Shown here one piece after another: positions 44,713 to 52,782 of a stretch of 64,000 bases of DNA. Source of the stretch: Hymenobacter glacialis. GTDB taxonomy: Bacteria > Bacteroidota > Bacteroidia > Cytophagales > Hymenobacteraceae. How positions within the stretch are numbered: position 1 is the first letter of the stretch; each line of letters opens with the position of its first letter. Position numbers and translations under genes: made by a program. A model generated the notes under the pieces. That model ran no database searches, was not told the origin of the DNA, and worked only from the letters and a program-made list of their open reading frames with translations. The stretch lies in the NCBI RefSeq assembly GCF_001816165.1, contig NZ_MDZC01000133.1:96517-160516 (forward strand), written 5' to 3'.

Positions 44713-46497
44713 GTGCGCGCTCTCAACGCCGTTAACCCGTTCATATTCCGCTACAAATGGCATTTTCTGGCTGGCGTGCTGTTTGTCGCACTCAGCACGC
44801 TGTTGGCCATTTTTCCGGCGCAGCTGGTGCGCTATGCCTTCGATTTGGTGAACGAGGGCATCGACCTCTACAACCTCTACGAGGGCACGGAGTCGCAGCG
44901 CGAGGTATACCAGCTGTTTGGGCGCAACGTGCTGTTCTACGGCGTGCTCATCATTGTGCTGGCGTTGCTGCGGGGCATTTTTTTGTTTTTTATGCGCCAG
45001 ACACTTATTGTGATGTCACGGCACATTGAAAACGACCAGAAAAACCAGATTTATCAGCATTACCAGTCGCTGCCGCTCAGCTTCTACCGCCGCAATAGCA
45101 CCGGCGACCTGATGTCGCGCATCAGCGAAGACGTGAGCCGCGTGCGCATGTACCTCGGGCCGGCCATTATGTATTTCCTGCAGCTGGTGCTGCTGTTTCT
45201 GCTCATCGTGCCGCTCATGCTCATGGTGAACGTGAAGCTGACGCTCTACACGCTGCTGCCGTTGCCCATTCTGTCGGTCAGTATCTTCTATATCAATAAC
45301 TTAATCGAGCGCAAATCCGATGAAATTCAGAAGGCCCTGTCCGGCATGACCACCTTCGTGCAGGAGGCCTTCTCTGGCATTCGGGTGCTGAAATCCTTTG
45401 TGCGCGAAGCCGACTCGCACGAGCAATTCTCCCGAGCCAGCAACGACTACAAGGAGAAGTCGCTGAGTTTGAACTTCGTCAACTCCCTGTTTTTTCCGCT
45501 GATTCTGTTCCTCGTGGGGCTGAGCTCACTTATCACAGTGTGGGTAGGCGGGCAGGAAGTTATCCGGGGCACCATCACCACGGGCACCATTGCCGAGTTT
45601 CTGATTTATGTGAACCTGCTCACCTGGCCCGTTACGGCCTTGGGCTGGACGTCGTCGCTGGTGCAGCGGGCCGAGGCGTCGCAGGTGCGCATCAACGAGT
45701 TTCTGGACCAGAAAACCGACATTGTTTCGCGGCAGAACGTGGAGCGCGAGCTGGTGGGCGACATCGTTTTTGAGCACGTGTCCTTCACCTACCCCGATAC
45801 CGGCATTCAGGCCCTGCGCGACGTGAGCTTCCGGGTGCGGCCAGGCCAGACGCTGGCCGTTATCGGCAACACGGGCTCGGGCAAGAGCACCATTGCCGCC
45901 CTGCTCTGCCGGCTCTACGACGTGACGGCCGGTAGCATTAGTATAGACGATACCGACCTGCGCGACTACTCGCTGCGGGCCCTGCGCGGTCAGATTGGCT
46001 ACGTGCCGCAGGACGTGTTCCTCTTCTCCGACACCATCCGCAACAACATCAACTTCGGCCTCGACCAGCCCGACGAAGCCCGGATGCTGCAAGCCGCCCG
46101 GGACGCCGACGTGTACGAAAACATCCGGGCTTTCCCCGAAGGTTTCGACACCAAAGTAGGGGAGCGGGGCATCACCCTCTCGGGCGGGCAGAAGCAGCGC
46201 GTGAGCATGGCCCGCGCCCTGGCCAAGGAACCCAAAATCCTGATTCTGGACGATTCGCTCTCTGCCGTGGACACCAAAACCGAGAATGCCATTCTCGGCA
46301 GCCTGCAGCGCATTATGGCCAAGCGCACCAGTCTCATCATCTCGCACCGGGTGAGCTCGGTGAAGCTGGCCGATGAAATCCTGGTGCTCGACGACGGCGT
46401 GATTGTGCAGCACGGCACCCACGACGCCCTGATGGCCGACGCCGCCGGTCTGTACCGGGCCCTCTACGAGCGGCAGCTGCAAACCGAAGAAGCGTAG
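44713..46497 (+). CDS. ABC exporter (fused permease and ATPase)
   Basis: The fused half-transporter has six membrane helices (about residues 20-300) and an ATPase domain with Walker A GNTGSGKST, the Q-loop in YVPQDVFLFSDTI, signature LSGGQKQRVSMARAL, Walker B ILILDDSLSAVDTKTE (where the usual Glu after Asp is replaced by Asp, a change often seen in heterodimeric exporters) and H-loop ISHRVS. I placed the start at a GTG at 44713, VRALNAVNPF, 594 residues; an in-frame ATG at 44626 would add 29 residues with poor family resemblance. The substrate is unknown. It is divergent from the leucine dehydrogenase. Confidence 0.85.
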   Translation: MRALNAVNPFIFRYKWHFLAGVLFVALSTLLAIFPAQLVRYAFDLVNEGIDLYNLYEGTESQREVYQLFGRNVLFYGVLIIVLALLRGIFLFFMRQTLIVMSRHIENDQKNQIYQHYQSLPLSFYRRNSTGDLMSRISEDVSRVRMYLGPAIMYFLQLVLLFLLIVPLMLMVNVKLTLYTLLPLPILSVSIFYINNLIERKSDEIQKALSGMTTFVQEAFSGIRVLKSFVREADSHEQFSRASNDYKEKSLSLNFVNSLFFPLILFLVGLSSLITVWVGGQEVIRGTITTGTIAEFLIYVNLLTWPVTALGWTSSLVQRAEASQVRINEFLDQKTDIVSRQNVERELVGDIVFEHVSFTYPDTGIQALRDVSFRVRPGQTLAVIGNTGSGKSTIAALLCRLYDVTAGSISIDDTDLRDYSLRALRGQIGYVPQDVFLFSDTIRNNINFGLDQPDEARMLQAARDADVYENIRAFPEGFDTKVGERGITLSGGQKQRVSMARALAKEPKILILDDSLSAVDTKTENAILGSLQRIMAKRTSLIISHRVSSVKLADEILVLDDGVIVQHGTHDALMADAAGLYRALYERQLQTEEA

Positions 46498-46574
46498 CCG
46501 CAGTGAGTTGGGAACGGGCGCGTGCCTCATAAGCCGCATCGCATCCCCTAAACTTCAAATCAGCATGATATCAA

Positions 46575-46967
46575 ATGAACCAACGGCTTGCCCACGTCAC
46601 CCTGCTCGTTCGGAACTACGACGAAGCCATTGCCTTCTACACCAACGTTCTGGGGTTTGCTCTCGCTGAGAACGTGGACTTGGGCGAGGGGAAACGCTGG
46701 GTAGTGGTAGCGCCACCCGGCCCCAGCGGCTGCGGCCTGCTGCTGGCCGAGGCAACTACAGACGAGGAAAAGCGTGGCGTGGGCCAGCAGGGCGCCGGCC
46801 GCGTGTGGCTGTTCCTGCACACCGCCGACTTCTGGCACGACTACCCCGTGCTACAAGCCCGCGGCCTGCGCTTCCTGGAAACACCTCGCAGCGAAGCATA
46901 CGGCCACGTAGCGGTATTTGAGGACCTGTACGGCAACAAGTGGGACCTGCTAGAGCCGCTGGGCTAA
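46575..46967 (+). CDS. VOC (glyoxalase/bleomycin resistance) family protein
   Basis: The 130-residue protein consists of one VOC module with two beta-alpha-beta-beta-beta units: RLAHVTLLVRNYDEAIAFYTN at the start and ETPRSEAYGHVAVFEDLYGNKWDLLEP at the end. His6 (AHVTLLV) and Glu128 (LLEP) are in the positions of VOC metal ligands. The family includes glyoxalase I and dioxygenases, so the reaction cannot be named. It follows the ABC exporter by 78 bases. Confidence 0.88.
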   Translation: MNQRLAHVTLLVRNYDEAIAFYTNVLGFALAENVDLGEGKRWVVVAPPGPSGCGLLLAEATTDEEKRGVGQQGAGRVWLFLHTADFWHDYPVLQARGLRFLETPRSEAYGHVAVFEDLYGNKWDLLEPLG

Positions 46968-46983
46968 CCACAGATAAGCTAAA

Positions 46984-47040
46984 CCCCCGGTAACCCGGAG
47001 GGGCCGTTCTGCACAGCAGACGCCCTCCGGGGTTACCGGG
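46984..47040. terminator. Long GC-rich hairpin between convergent genes
   Basis: CCCGGTAACCCGGAGGG pairs with CCCTCCGGGGTTACCGGG with one bulge. It follows the VOC stop and lies just beyond the stop of the convergent secreted protein. The strong stem suggests termination for both, though T-runs are short. Confidence 0.7.
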
Positions 47041-47051
47041 AAAGCAATGCG

Positions 47052-47522
47052 CTACTGCCCGATTCTAACTTGACGCATGCCGGTTTTCTCGTATGCCGAG
47101 CAGCGCACGATGTAGGTGCCGGCGGGCAGCTGCGCCACGTTGAGTACGGTAGCAGCCTGGCCATTCATCGTGGTGCGGGTGATGACGGGGCGGCCGCTTA
47201 CGTCGGTTACTTCAATGCGGGTAGGGCCCGCGTTGTCGGTCTTCACCGTGAGGCGGCCAGCGGCGGCATCCGCTTTCACCTTAATGGCATTGGGATTGGC
47301 TGCCGGCGTTTCGGGGGCGGGCGCAATGCGCGTGCTGGAGGCCAGGGCCGTGGGGGCGGCAGCCGCTACCACGGGCGCATTCACAACTCCGGTGGGCAAA
47401 ATAGCCTCCTGGGCCGATTCGGGAACTGCGGGTGAAGTGGCGGCCGGCGTGGCCACGGGAGCAGCCTGGGCATAGGCGGCCACGGGTGCACAGGCCAATA
47501 GTAGTAGTAATAAATGCTTCAT
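47052..47522 (-). CDS. Secreted protein with C-terminal type IX secretion sorting-like domain
   Basis: From the ATG at 47522 the 156-residue protein has a signal peptide (MKHLLLLLLACAPVAAYAQ), an Ala/Pro/Val-rich linker and a C-terminal domain from about residue 80: IKVKADAAAGRLTVKTDNAG, then IEVTDVSGRPVITRTTMNGQ, AQLPAGTYIVRC and RQVRIGQ. This spacing is that of a T9SS type A sorting domain, which sends proteins across the outer membrane, though the Lys-rich end is not typical. The short linker has no catalytic domain, so the protein may be little more than a tail. Confidence 0.7.
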   Translation of the reverse strand: MKHLLLLLLACAPVAAYAQAAPVATPAATSPAVPESAQEAILPTGVVNAPVVAAAAPTALASSTRIAPAPETPAANPNAIKVKADAAAGRLTVKTDNAGPTRIEVTDVSGRPVITRTTMNGQAATVLNVAQLPAGTYIVRCSAYEKTGMRQVRIGQ

Positions 47523-47686
47523 AATGGAGATACGAATTGATGAGGTTAAAATTGCTAGCGTAAAGCTAATAAATTCTACAGCTTGCTTGCCCCGGCCATG
47601 GTGCAAGGCGCGTGCCAGACCGTAAAAACAGCGCTGTTGGGAAAATTTTATTTAGCGTTGGCTTGCACTCAGCTCAAAAAAGCGCT

Positions 47687-47694
47687 TACCTTTG
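47687..47694 (+). promoter_or_regulatory. Promoter of tRNA-Pro(GGG), -7 box TACCTTTG
   Basis: An exact TAnnTTTG box with a TTG at 47663-47665, 21 bases upstream. The tRNA begins 26 bases after the box. Confidence 0.65.
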
Positions 47695-47719
47695 TTGCAC
47701 CAATACCAAAGATACCAAC

Positions 47720-47793
47720 CGGGGTGTAGCGTAGCCTGGTATCGCGCCAGCATGGGGTGCTGGAGGTCGTAGGTTCGAATCCTGCCACTCCGA
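47720..47793 (+). tRNA. tRNA-Pro (anticodon GGG)
   Basis: A 74-nucleotide cloverleaf. The acceptor stem CGGGGTG pairs with CACTCCG (one G-U pair), discriminator A; the anticodon arm is CCAGC-ATGGGGT-GCTGG with anticodon GGG, and the T arm has GGTTCGAATCC. The 3' CCA is not encoded. It reads proline codon CCC (and CCU by wobble). Confidence 0.94.
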
Positions 47794-47812
47794 CGGAAGA
47801 GCAACAGCTCTC

Positions 47813-47849
47813 AAAGCCTCCGAACTTACGAGTTCGGAGGCTTTTTTTT
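47813..47849 (+). terminator. Rho-independent terminator after tRNA-Pro(GGG)
   Basis: Stem AAAGCCTCCGAACT with AGTTCGGAGGCTTT, loop TACG, followed by a run of T. Confidence 0.92.
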
Positions 47850-47898
47850 GGCCATAAGTATCGGTAGTCAGGAACGGGCCGCTCCATCGGCCTGCTTT

Positions 47899-47972
47899 CG
47901 GGGTGTAGCGCAGCCCGGCAGCGCGCGTCGTTCGGGACGACGAGGCCGTAGGTTCGAATCCTGCCACCCCGA
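47899..47972 (+). tRNA. tRNA-Pro (anticodon CGG)
   Basis: A 74-nucleotide tRNA with the same acceptor and T arms as the upstream tRNA-Pro. The anticodon arm is CGTCG-TTCGGGA-CGACG with anticodon CGG, reading codon CCG. CCA is not encoded. No strong promoter lies in the 50 bases after the previous terminator, so it may depend on read-through or on a weak promoter. Confidence 0.94.
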
Positions 47973-47988
47973 CATTCAGTTGATAGCA

Positions 47989-48024
47989 CAAAAGCCCGCT
48001 GAACGCATGTTCAGCGGGCTTTTG
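47989..48024 (+). terminator. Rho-independent terminator after tRNA-Pro(CGG)
   Basis: A perfect 16-base stem (CAAAAGCCCGCTGAAC with GTTCAGCGGGCTTTTG), loop GCAT. The gap after it up to 48244 holds no gene that I can see. Confidence 0.9.
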
Positions 48025-48244
48025 GTTTCATAACTCAGAAAGTAATGGCCAGTAGCGCCGGTAAAGTTACATCGGCGCTGCCAACAAGTTGTGGGAGTTA
48101 GTTGCGATAATGCTGGGAGCCTGTTTTGCCGACAACTCCCTAACGCCTCTGTCGGAGGCAGCGCGTCGAATAACTGCTTCGACGCAAGCTTATGCTTACG
48201 TCCGTTGCTGTTTGGTCGCTCTTTTATTTTTTCAAAGCGTCCGG

Positions 48245-48763
48245 CTATTTCACGCCTATCCACACCTCCGATGCATCATCGGCACCGAAGCGTTCCAGGT
48301 AGAAGTCGCCGCGCGCGCGGAGCTTGCGCTTTTCCAGGTACTCCAACGCGGCGGGGTACAGCTTGTTGGGCGACAGCAAGTAGCTCACGCCCGTGAGCCG
48401 GGCCGCCACCACGCGCTGGCCGGCTGGCACCACGCGGTAGCGAAAGCCGGCCGGCAAGGCCTGGCTGGTGTCAGGCAGAGCCAGACCGATGAAGGCCGTG
48501 ACGGTGTCTTTGGCGGTTTCCGGGTCGTTGAGGTACAAATTGGCCAGGTCGCCGTGTAGGCTGGCCTGGGCTTCTTTGGCCTGCCGGAACAGCCCGCCAA
48601 AGCCCGCGCCCGTGACGGCACCCTGGAAGGGCTGCCCGGCCAGGTACACCGGCGCGGTGGTGGTTTCGAGGGCAACGACCGGCTCGCGGTTGCCGCCCAG
48701 ATACACGTAGACGCCAGCGGCAGCCACGGTTAGCAGAATGATAGCGAGAAAGAGGTAACGCAT
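48245..48763 (-). CDS. Membrane-anchored GyrI-like small-molecule-binding domain protein
   Basis: The 172-residue protein starts with one membrane segment (MRYLFLAIILLTVAAAGVYVYLG) and has a soluble domain of about 140 residues. The pattern of paired strands, VVALETTTAPVYLAGQPFQG, then ALPAGFRYRVVPAGQRVVAARLTG and AALEYLEKRKLR, suggests a GyrI-like (SHS2-repeat) fold, as in the ligand-binding part of AraC regulators. Assignment is tentative. It lies 57 bases downstream of nothing on its strand except the ABC exporter gene whose start is far upstream, so it is not clearly in an operon. Confidence 0.6.
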   Translation of the reverse strand: MRYLFLAIILLTVAAAGVYVYLGGNREPVVALETTTAPVYLAGQPFQGAVTGAGFGGLFRQAKEAQASLHGDLANLYLNDPETAKDTVTAFIGLALPDTSQALPAGFRYRVVPAGQRVVAARLTGVSYLLSPNKLYPAALEYLEKRKLRARGDFYLERFGADDASEVWIGVK

Positions 48764-48819
48764 GACGCTTCGCTTAATGAAGAACTAAAAATGAAGAACG
48801 AGGAATGAAAGCCCCGATA

Positions 48820-50631
48820 TTATTTAGACGGCAATTCTTCCTTCTTCATTCCTGATTCCTCATTGACGACGACGTACTGCATGCGGTAGAGTTGGGCGTA
48901 GTAGCCACCCTCCAAGCGCAGCAGCTCCTCGTGGGTGCCGGTTTCTTTGATTTCGCCTTTGTCGAGGACGATGATTTTGTCGGCTTTTTGGATGGTGCTC
49001 AGGCGGTGAGCGATGACGAGCGAGGTGCGGCCCTGCATCAGTTTTTCGATGGCCTCCTGAATCAACTCTTCGGTTTCCGAATCCACGGAGGACGTGGCCT
49101 CGTCGAGCACGATGACGCGGGGCTGGTACACCATGGCCCGCACGAAGCTGATGAGCTGGCGCTGGCCCACCGAGAGCGTGGCGCCGCGCTCCATCACGGG
49201 GTATTGCAGGGCGCCGGGCAGGCGCTCAATAAAGCGGCGGGCGCCCACGAGGTCGGCCGCTTCCCATATTTGGGCGTCGGTGATGGTTTTGTTGCCCAGG
49301 GTGATGTTGTCGCGGATGCTGCCGGCGAAGAGGAAAACGTCCTGCAGCACCACCCCAATTTGCCGGCGCAACAGGCCCAGGTCGTACTCGCGCAGGTCGC
49401 GGCCATCCACGCAGATGCTGCCTTCCTGGATGTCGTAGAAGCGGCTGAGCAGGTTGATGATGCTGGTTTTGCCCGCGCCGGTGGCGCCCACAAAGGCTAT
49501 GGTCTGGCCCGGCTTCACGTGGAAGCTGATGTTCTTGAGCACCCAATCGGGCTCGTTGTAAGCGAACCGGACGTTTTTGAACTCCACATCGCCCTGGATA
49601 TCAGCCGGCGCGTAGGTGCCGGTGGTGGCCATCAGGTCTTTGTTGTCGAGGAGCTTGAGCAGGCGCTCGGTGCTCACCAGGCCCAGCTGCAGGGTGTTGA
49701 ACCGGTCGGCAATCTGGCGGATGGGCCGGAAAAACAGCGCGTTGTACATGATAAACGCAATGAGTGCCCCCTTGGAAATGGTGCCCTCAATTTGGCCCTG
49801 GGCCGCGTACCACACCAGCAGGCCCACGCCAATGGCCCCCAGCACCTCGGCTACCGGGAAGTAGATGCTGTAATAAAGCACCGAGCGAATGTGAGCATCG
49901 GTGTGCTCTTTGTTGATGGCTTCGAACTTGCGAAACTCCCGCTCTTCGTTGTTGAAAATCTGCACCACGTTCATGCCCGTGAGGTGCTCCTGCACAAAGG
50001 AATTGAGCTTGGCCACGGCGTTGCGCACGTCCTGAAACGAGCCTTTGATTTTCTCCTTGAACACGTAGGTGGAGAACAGCAACGGCGGAATCACCGAGAG
50101 GCTGATGAGCGTGAGGCGCCAGTCGATGTAAAACATGAAGGCCATGATGAAGAGCAACTGCAGGATGTCGCCGACCATGGCTGCCAGGCCTTCACTGAAC
50201 ACATCGGACAGGGTCTCGACATCGGAAATGCTGCGCGTGGTGAGCACGCCAATGGGGGTGCGGTCGAAGAAACTCAGCTTAAGCTTGAGCAGGTGCTGGT
50301 AGAGGTCGGTGCGGATGTCGCGCACGATGTACTGGCCCAGCCAGCCGCCGTAATACGTCTGCAGGTAGCTCACGCCGGCGTGCCCCACCAGCAGCACCAG
50401 CAGCAGCAGAAACATGGTGTTCAGCCCGCTCACGTCGCCCTGCTCGATGCTCACATCGACCATGCGCTGAATGAGAAACGGCCGCAGCGTGCCCAGCACG
50501 GCCGTGGCCACGGTGAGGAAAACAAGGCCGATAAACACGCGCCGGTACGGCCGCACGTAGGCCAGCAAGCGGCGCAGCACGGCCCAGTCGAACACCTGCC
50601 CGGTTTTGGTGGCGGAAGTAGTGGAAGTCAT
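48820..50631 (-). CDS. ABC exporter (fused permease and ATPase), MsbA-like
   Basis: The 603-residue fused exporter has the six-helix permease from about residue 30 to 320 (ending near RFNTLQLGLVSTERLL) and an ATPase with Walker A GATGAGKTS, signature TLSVGQRQLISFVRAM, Walker B VIVLDEATSSVDSETE and H-loop IAHRLSTIQ. The signature has VGQ in place of GGQ. MsbA-type flipping of lipids or drug export are the usual roles. The start is the ATG at 50631; upstream in-frame codons do not match. The GyrI-like gene follows after 56 bases and may be co-transcribed. Confidence 0.9.
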   Translation of the reverse strand: MTSTTSATKTGQVFDWAVLRRLLAYVRPYRRVFIGLVFLTVATAVLGTLRPFLIQRMVDVSIEQGDVSGLNTMFLLLLVLLVGHAGVSYLQTYYGGWLGQYIVRDIRTDLYQHLLKLKLSFFDRTPIGVLTTRSISDVETLSDVFSEGLAAMVGDILQLLFIMAFMFYIDWRLTLISLSVIPPLLFSTYVFKEKIKGSFQDVRNAVAKLNSFVQEHLTGMNVVQIFNNEEREFRKFEAINKEHTDAHIRSVLYYSIYFPVAEVLGAIGVGLLVWYAAQGQIEGTISKGALIAFIMYNALFFRPIRQIADRFNTLQLGLVSTERLLKLLDNKDLMATTGTYAPADIQGDVEFKNVRFAYNEPDWVLKNISFHVKPGQTIAFVGATGAGKTSIINLLSRFYDIQEGSICVDGRDLREYDLGLLRRQIGVVLQDVFLFAGSIRDNITLGNKTITDAQIWEAADLVGARRFIERLPGALQYPVMERGATLSVGQRQLISFVRAMVYQPRVIVLDEATSSVDSETEELIQEAIEKLMQGRTSLVIAHRLSTIQKADKIIVLDKGEIKETGTHEELLRLEGGYYAQLYRMQYVVVNEESGMKKEELPSK

Positions 50632-50818
50632 AAGTCGGGCAAAGGTCGGGACTGCGGCGTTAGCGGGCCAGTGCCGGGTCTTGGTTGGCGATTTAACAGA
50701 TAAGGAGAGGAGAAAGCTTCGCCCCACGATAAATAACAACGGTACTGCATGCATCCAGGCATCTAATGCGCGGCGGGGTGCATCTTTGAAGCAACTACCA
50801 CCTTCTCACCCTTGCTTT

Positions 50819-51904
50819 ATGCTTTTCCGAATCTGGCGCTTGGTCGCTGCACTCATTCTGCTGCTGGCTGCCGGTCCTGCTCAGGCCCAAACCATCAACG
50901 TGGACGCCGTGACGCGTTACTGGGAGATAACCGACGGACTTCGGAAAAATGAGCCCCTTACCGACCAGATGTGGCAGGAGTTTCTGGAAATCCCCGGCAA
51001 TAAGATTTACGTGCGGGGCATCTACTCAGCCGCTGATTTGGTGCGCTACCGCACAGCCATAGAGGTGGTGTACATGCCGCGCTATGATTCGCTGCGCCGG
51101 GCCAAGCTGGACGCCAAGGTGTGGTACTACATGATGGTGAACGACTACAAAGAGCATGAGGCCGACTACCGACAACTGGTTGCTTCGGTGAAGGATGGCG
51201 CGGCTTCGCGCGACCTCATGTACCAGAAAGCCTACGAGTACCTGCCGGCCCGCAACCACACCAAGGCAGATGATTTGAATATTTACTACGAAGCCTTGGG
51301 CAACGATGCCACCGTGCAAGCCGAGGGTATATTTTATAGCCTGCGGGCGGTGCGCGATGCCAACGAGGCCGGCGCCAGCATTCTGCAAGGGCATGAGATG
51401 CACCACCGGCTGCGCACGGGCAAAGACTTCGGCACCATTGCGCCCGACGACCAGGGGCTAATGGAAATAATGTTCAGCATCCAGAACGAAGGCATACCCG
51501 ACCTGATTGATAAAGCGGTTACCATAAAAATGCCCGGCGACCCGCGCGGCATTCGCGAGTGGATTATAGACCCCGCACCGGCCTTTATTCACCAAATGGA
51601 CTCCAGTATTCAGGCGCGGGCGTTGGGCGGGGCCCCGGCCACGGGCCGGTTCTACCGGCGTCTTTCCAACGGGTCAAACGGCCATCTGCCGGGCTTCTTC
51701 ATGTCCAGTACCATCAAAAAAAACGGCTACGCCAAGCAAATGATTGACAAGGCCGATGACCCGTTTGCCTTCTTTTATCTCTACCAGAAAGCCGCTCGGA
51801 AAGACAAAACCCACCCTCCGCGCTTCTCCGACGCGTCTATGAAGTACCTAAAGACGCTGGAGCGCAAGTATACCAAATCACGCCCCGCCGTCGCCGGTTC
51901 CTGA
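50819..51904 (+). CDS. DUF5700 putative zinc-dependent protease, secreted
   Basis: The 361-residue protein begins with a signal peptide (MLFRIWRLVAALILLLAAGP, cleaved after AQAQ). The zinc motif is GHEMHH (HExxH with His spacing H-E-M-H-H) near residue 195, and a downstream EGIPDLIDKA supplies a likely third ligand. These mark DUF5700, described as putative zinc-dependent proteases of Bacteroidota. The product would act in the periplasm or outside. The box CATCTTTG at about 50786 is one base off TAnnTTTG. The gene is convergent with truA. Confidence 0.85.
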   Translation: MLFRIWRLVAALILLLAAGPAQAQTINVDAVTRYWEITDGLRKNEPLTDQMWQEFLEIPGNKIYVRGIYSAADLVRYRTAIEVVYMPRYDSLRRAKLDAKVWYYMMVNDYKEHEADYRQLVASVKDGAASRDLMYQKAYEYLPARNHTKADDLNIYYEALGNDATVQAEGIFYSLRAVRDANEAGASILQGHEMHHRLRTGKDFGTIAPDDQGLMEIMFSIQNEGIPDLIDKAVTIKMPGDPRGIREWIIDPAPAFIHQMDSSIQARALGGAPATGRFYRRLSNGSNGHLPGFFMSSTIKKNGYAKQMIDKADDPFAFFYLYQKAARKDKTHPPRFSDASMKYLKTLERKYTKSRPAVAGS

Positions 51905-51926
51905 AAAGGGTAGCAGCCGAAGCGTG

Positions 51927-52682
51927 TTACTCTGCCGGCACCACGCCATCCTCATACTCCACCCGGCTCAGGAACAGGCCCTGGGCTGGGGCCGCGCCGC
52001 TGGCGTGCACCCGCTGCTGTGCCCAAAGGAGTTGCTGGAACTCGCGCGGCGTGCGCTTGCCCCGGCCCACGTCGAGCAGGGTGCCCACCACCAGCCGCAC
52101 CATGCCCCGCACAAAGCGGTTGGCCCGAATGCGGAACACCCAGCCGCCCGGCGCCGCGTGCCAGCCGGCGGCCGTGCAGTAGCACACGTAGTGGTTTTCG
52201 CCGCCTTTCACCTTCGAGAAGGTAGTGAAATCAAACTGCCCCACCAGGTAGCCGGCCGCCTCATTCATGGCCGCCACGTCCAGCGGGCGGTCTACGTACA
52301 GGGCCTGGTCGCGGCGGAAGGGGTTGGGTTGGGTGACCACAAAGTACTCGTAGTTACGCTCTTCGGCCGAAAATCGGGCGTGGGCATTGTGGGCCACGGG
52401 GTGCAGACGCAGGGCCCCAATGTCCGTGGGCAGGGCGCGGCGCAGGCGGTAAAGCAGCAGGTCGAGGGTGATGTTTTCGGGCAGGTCGGCGTCGAAGTGG
52501 GCTACCTGGTGGCTGGCGTGCACGCCCGAGTCGGTGCGGCCACTGCCCAGGCAGTACACTGGCTGGCGCAGCACCTGCGAGAGGCAGCGGTCTACCTCAG
52601 CCTGCACGGTGGGCATGCCCGGCTGAATCTGCCAGCCACGGTAATTGGTGCCGTCATAGGCAAGGTGCAGGAAGTAGCGCAT
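51927..52682 (-). CDS. truA: tRNA pseudouridine(38-40) synthase TruA
   Basis: The 251-residue enzyme has the TruA hallmarks: the opening YFLHLAYDGTNYRGWQIQPG, the catalytic Asp in GSGRTDSGVHASHQVAHF and later FVRGMVRLVVGTLLDVGRGK. It modifies uridines 38-40 in the anticodon stem of many tRNAs. Length is normal. The start is the ATG at 52682. Confidence 0.95.
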   Translation of the reverse strand: MRYFLHLAYDGTNYRGWQIQPGMPTVQAEVDRCLSQVLRQPVYCLGSGRTDSGVHASHQVAHFDADLPENITLDLLLYRLRRALPTDIGALRLHPVAHNAHARFSAEERNYEYFVVTQPNPFRRDQALYVDRPLDVAAMNEAAGYLVGQFDFTTFSKVKGGENHYVCYCTAAGWHAAPGGWVFRIRANRFVRGMVRLVVGTLLDVGRGKRTPREFQQLLWAQQRVHASGAAPAQGLFLSRVEYEDGVVPAE

Positions 52683-52694
52683 GGCATTCAGCGG

Positions 52695-52782
52695 GTAGTG
52701 GTTAATGGTTAGTGATTAATGAGACTGCCAAAATGCTCGAACAGGCCCATTAACCACCAACCGTTGACCACTAACCATTAAT
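52695..52782. repeat. Imperfect inverted repeat of GGTTAATGGTTAGTG type
   Basis: GTGGTTAATGGTTAGTGATT near 52698 and its near complement (CCACTAACCATTAAT near 52768) flank a short unique centre. It fills the gap between truA and the thiolase stop and resembles low-complexity repeats seen in Cytophagales. Confidence 0.55.

Noticed and set aside
48892..50703. A 603-codon open frame on the plus strand across the MsbA-like exporter gene
   Set aside because: It lies antisense to a gene with all ABC motifs, and its product is His/Ala/Val/Gln-rich with no domain, as expected from high-GC shadow frames.
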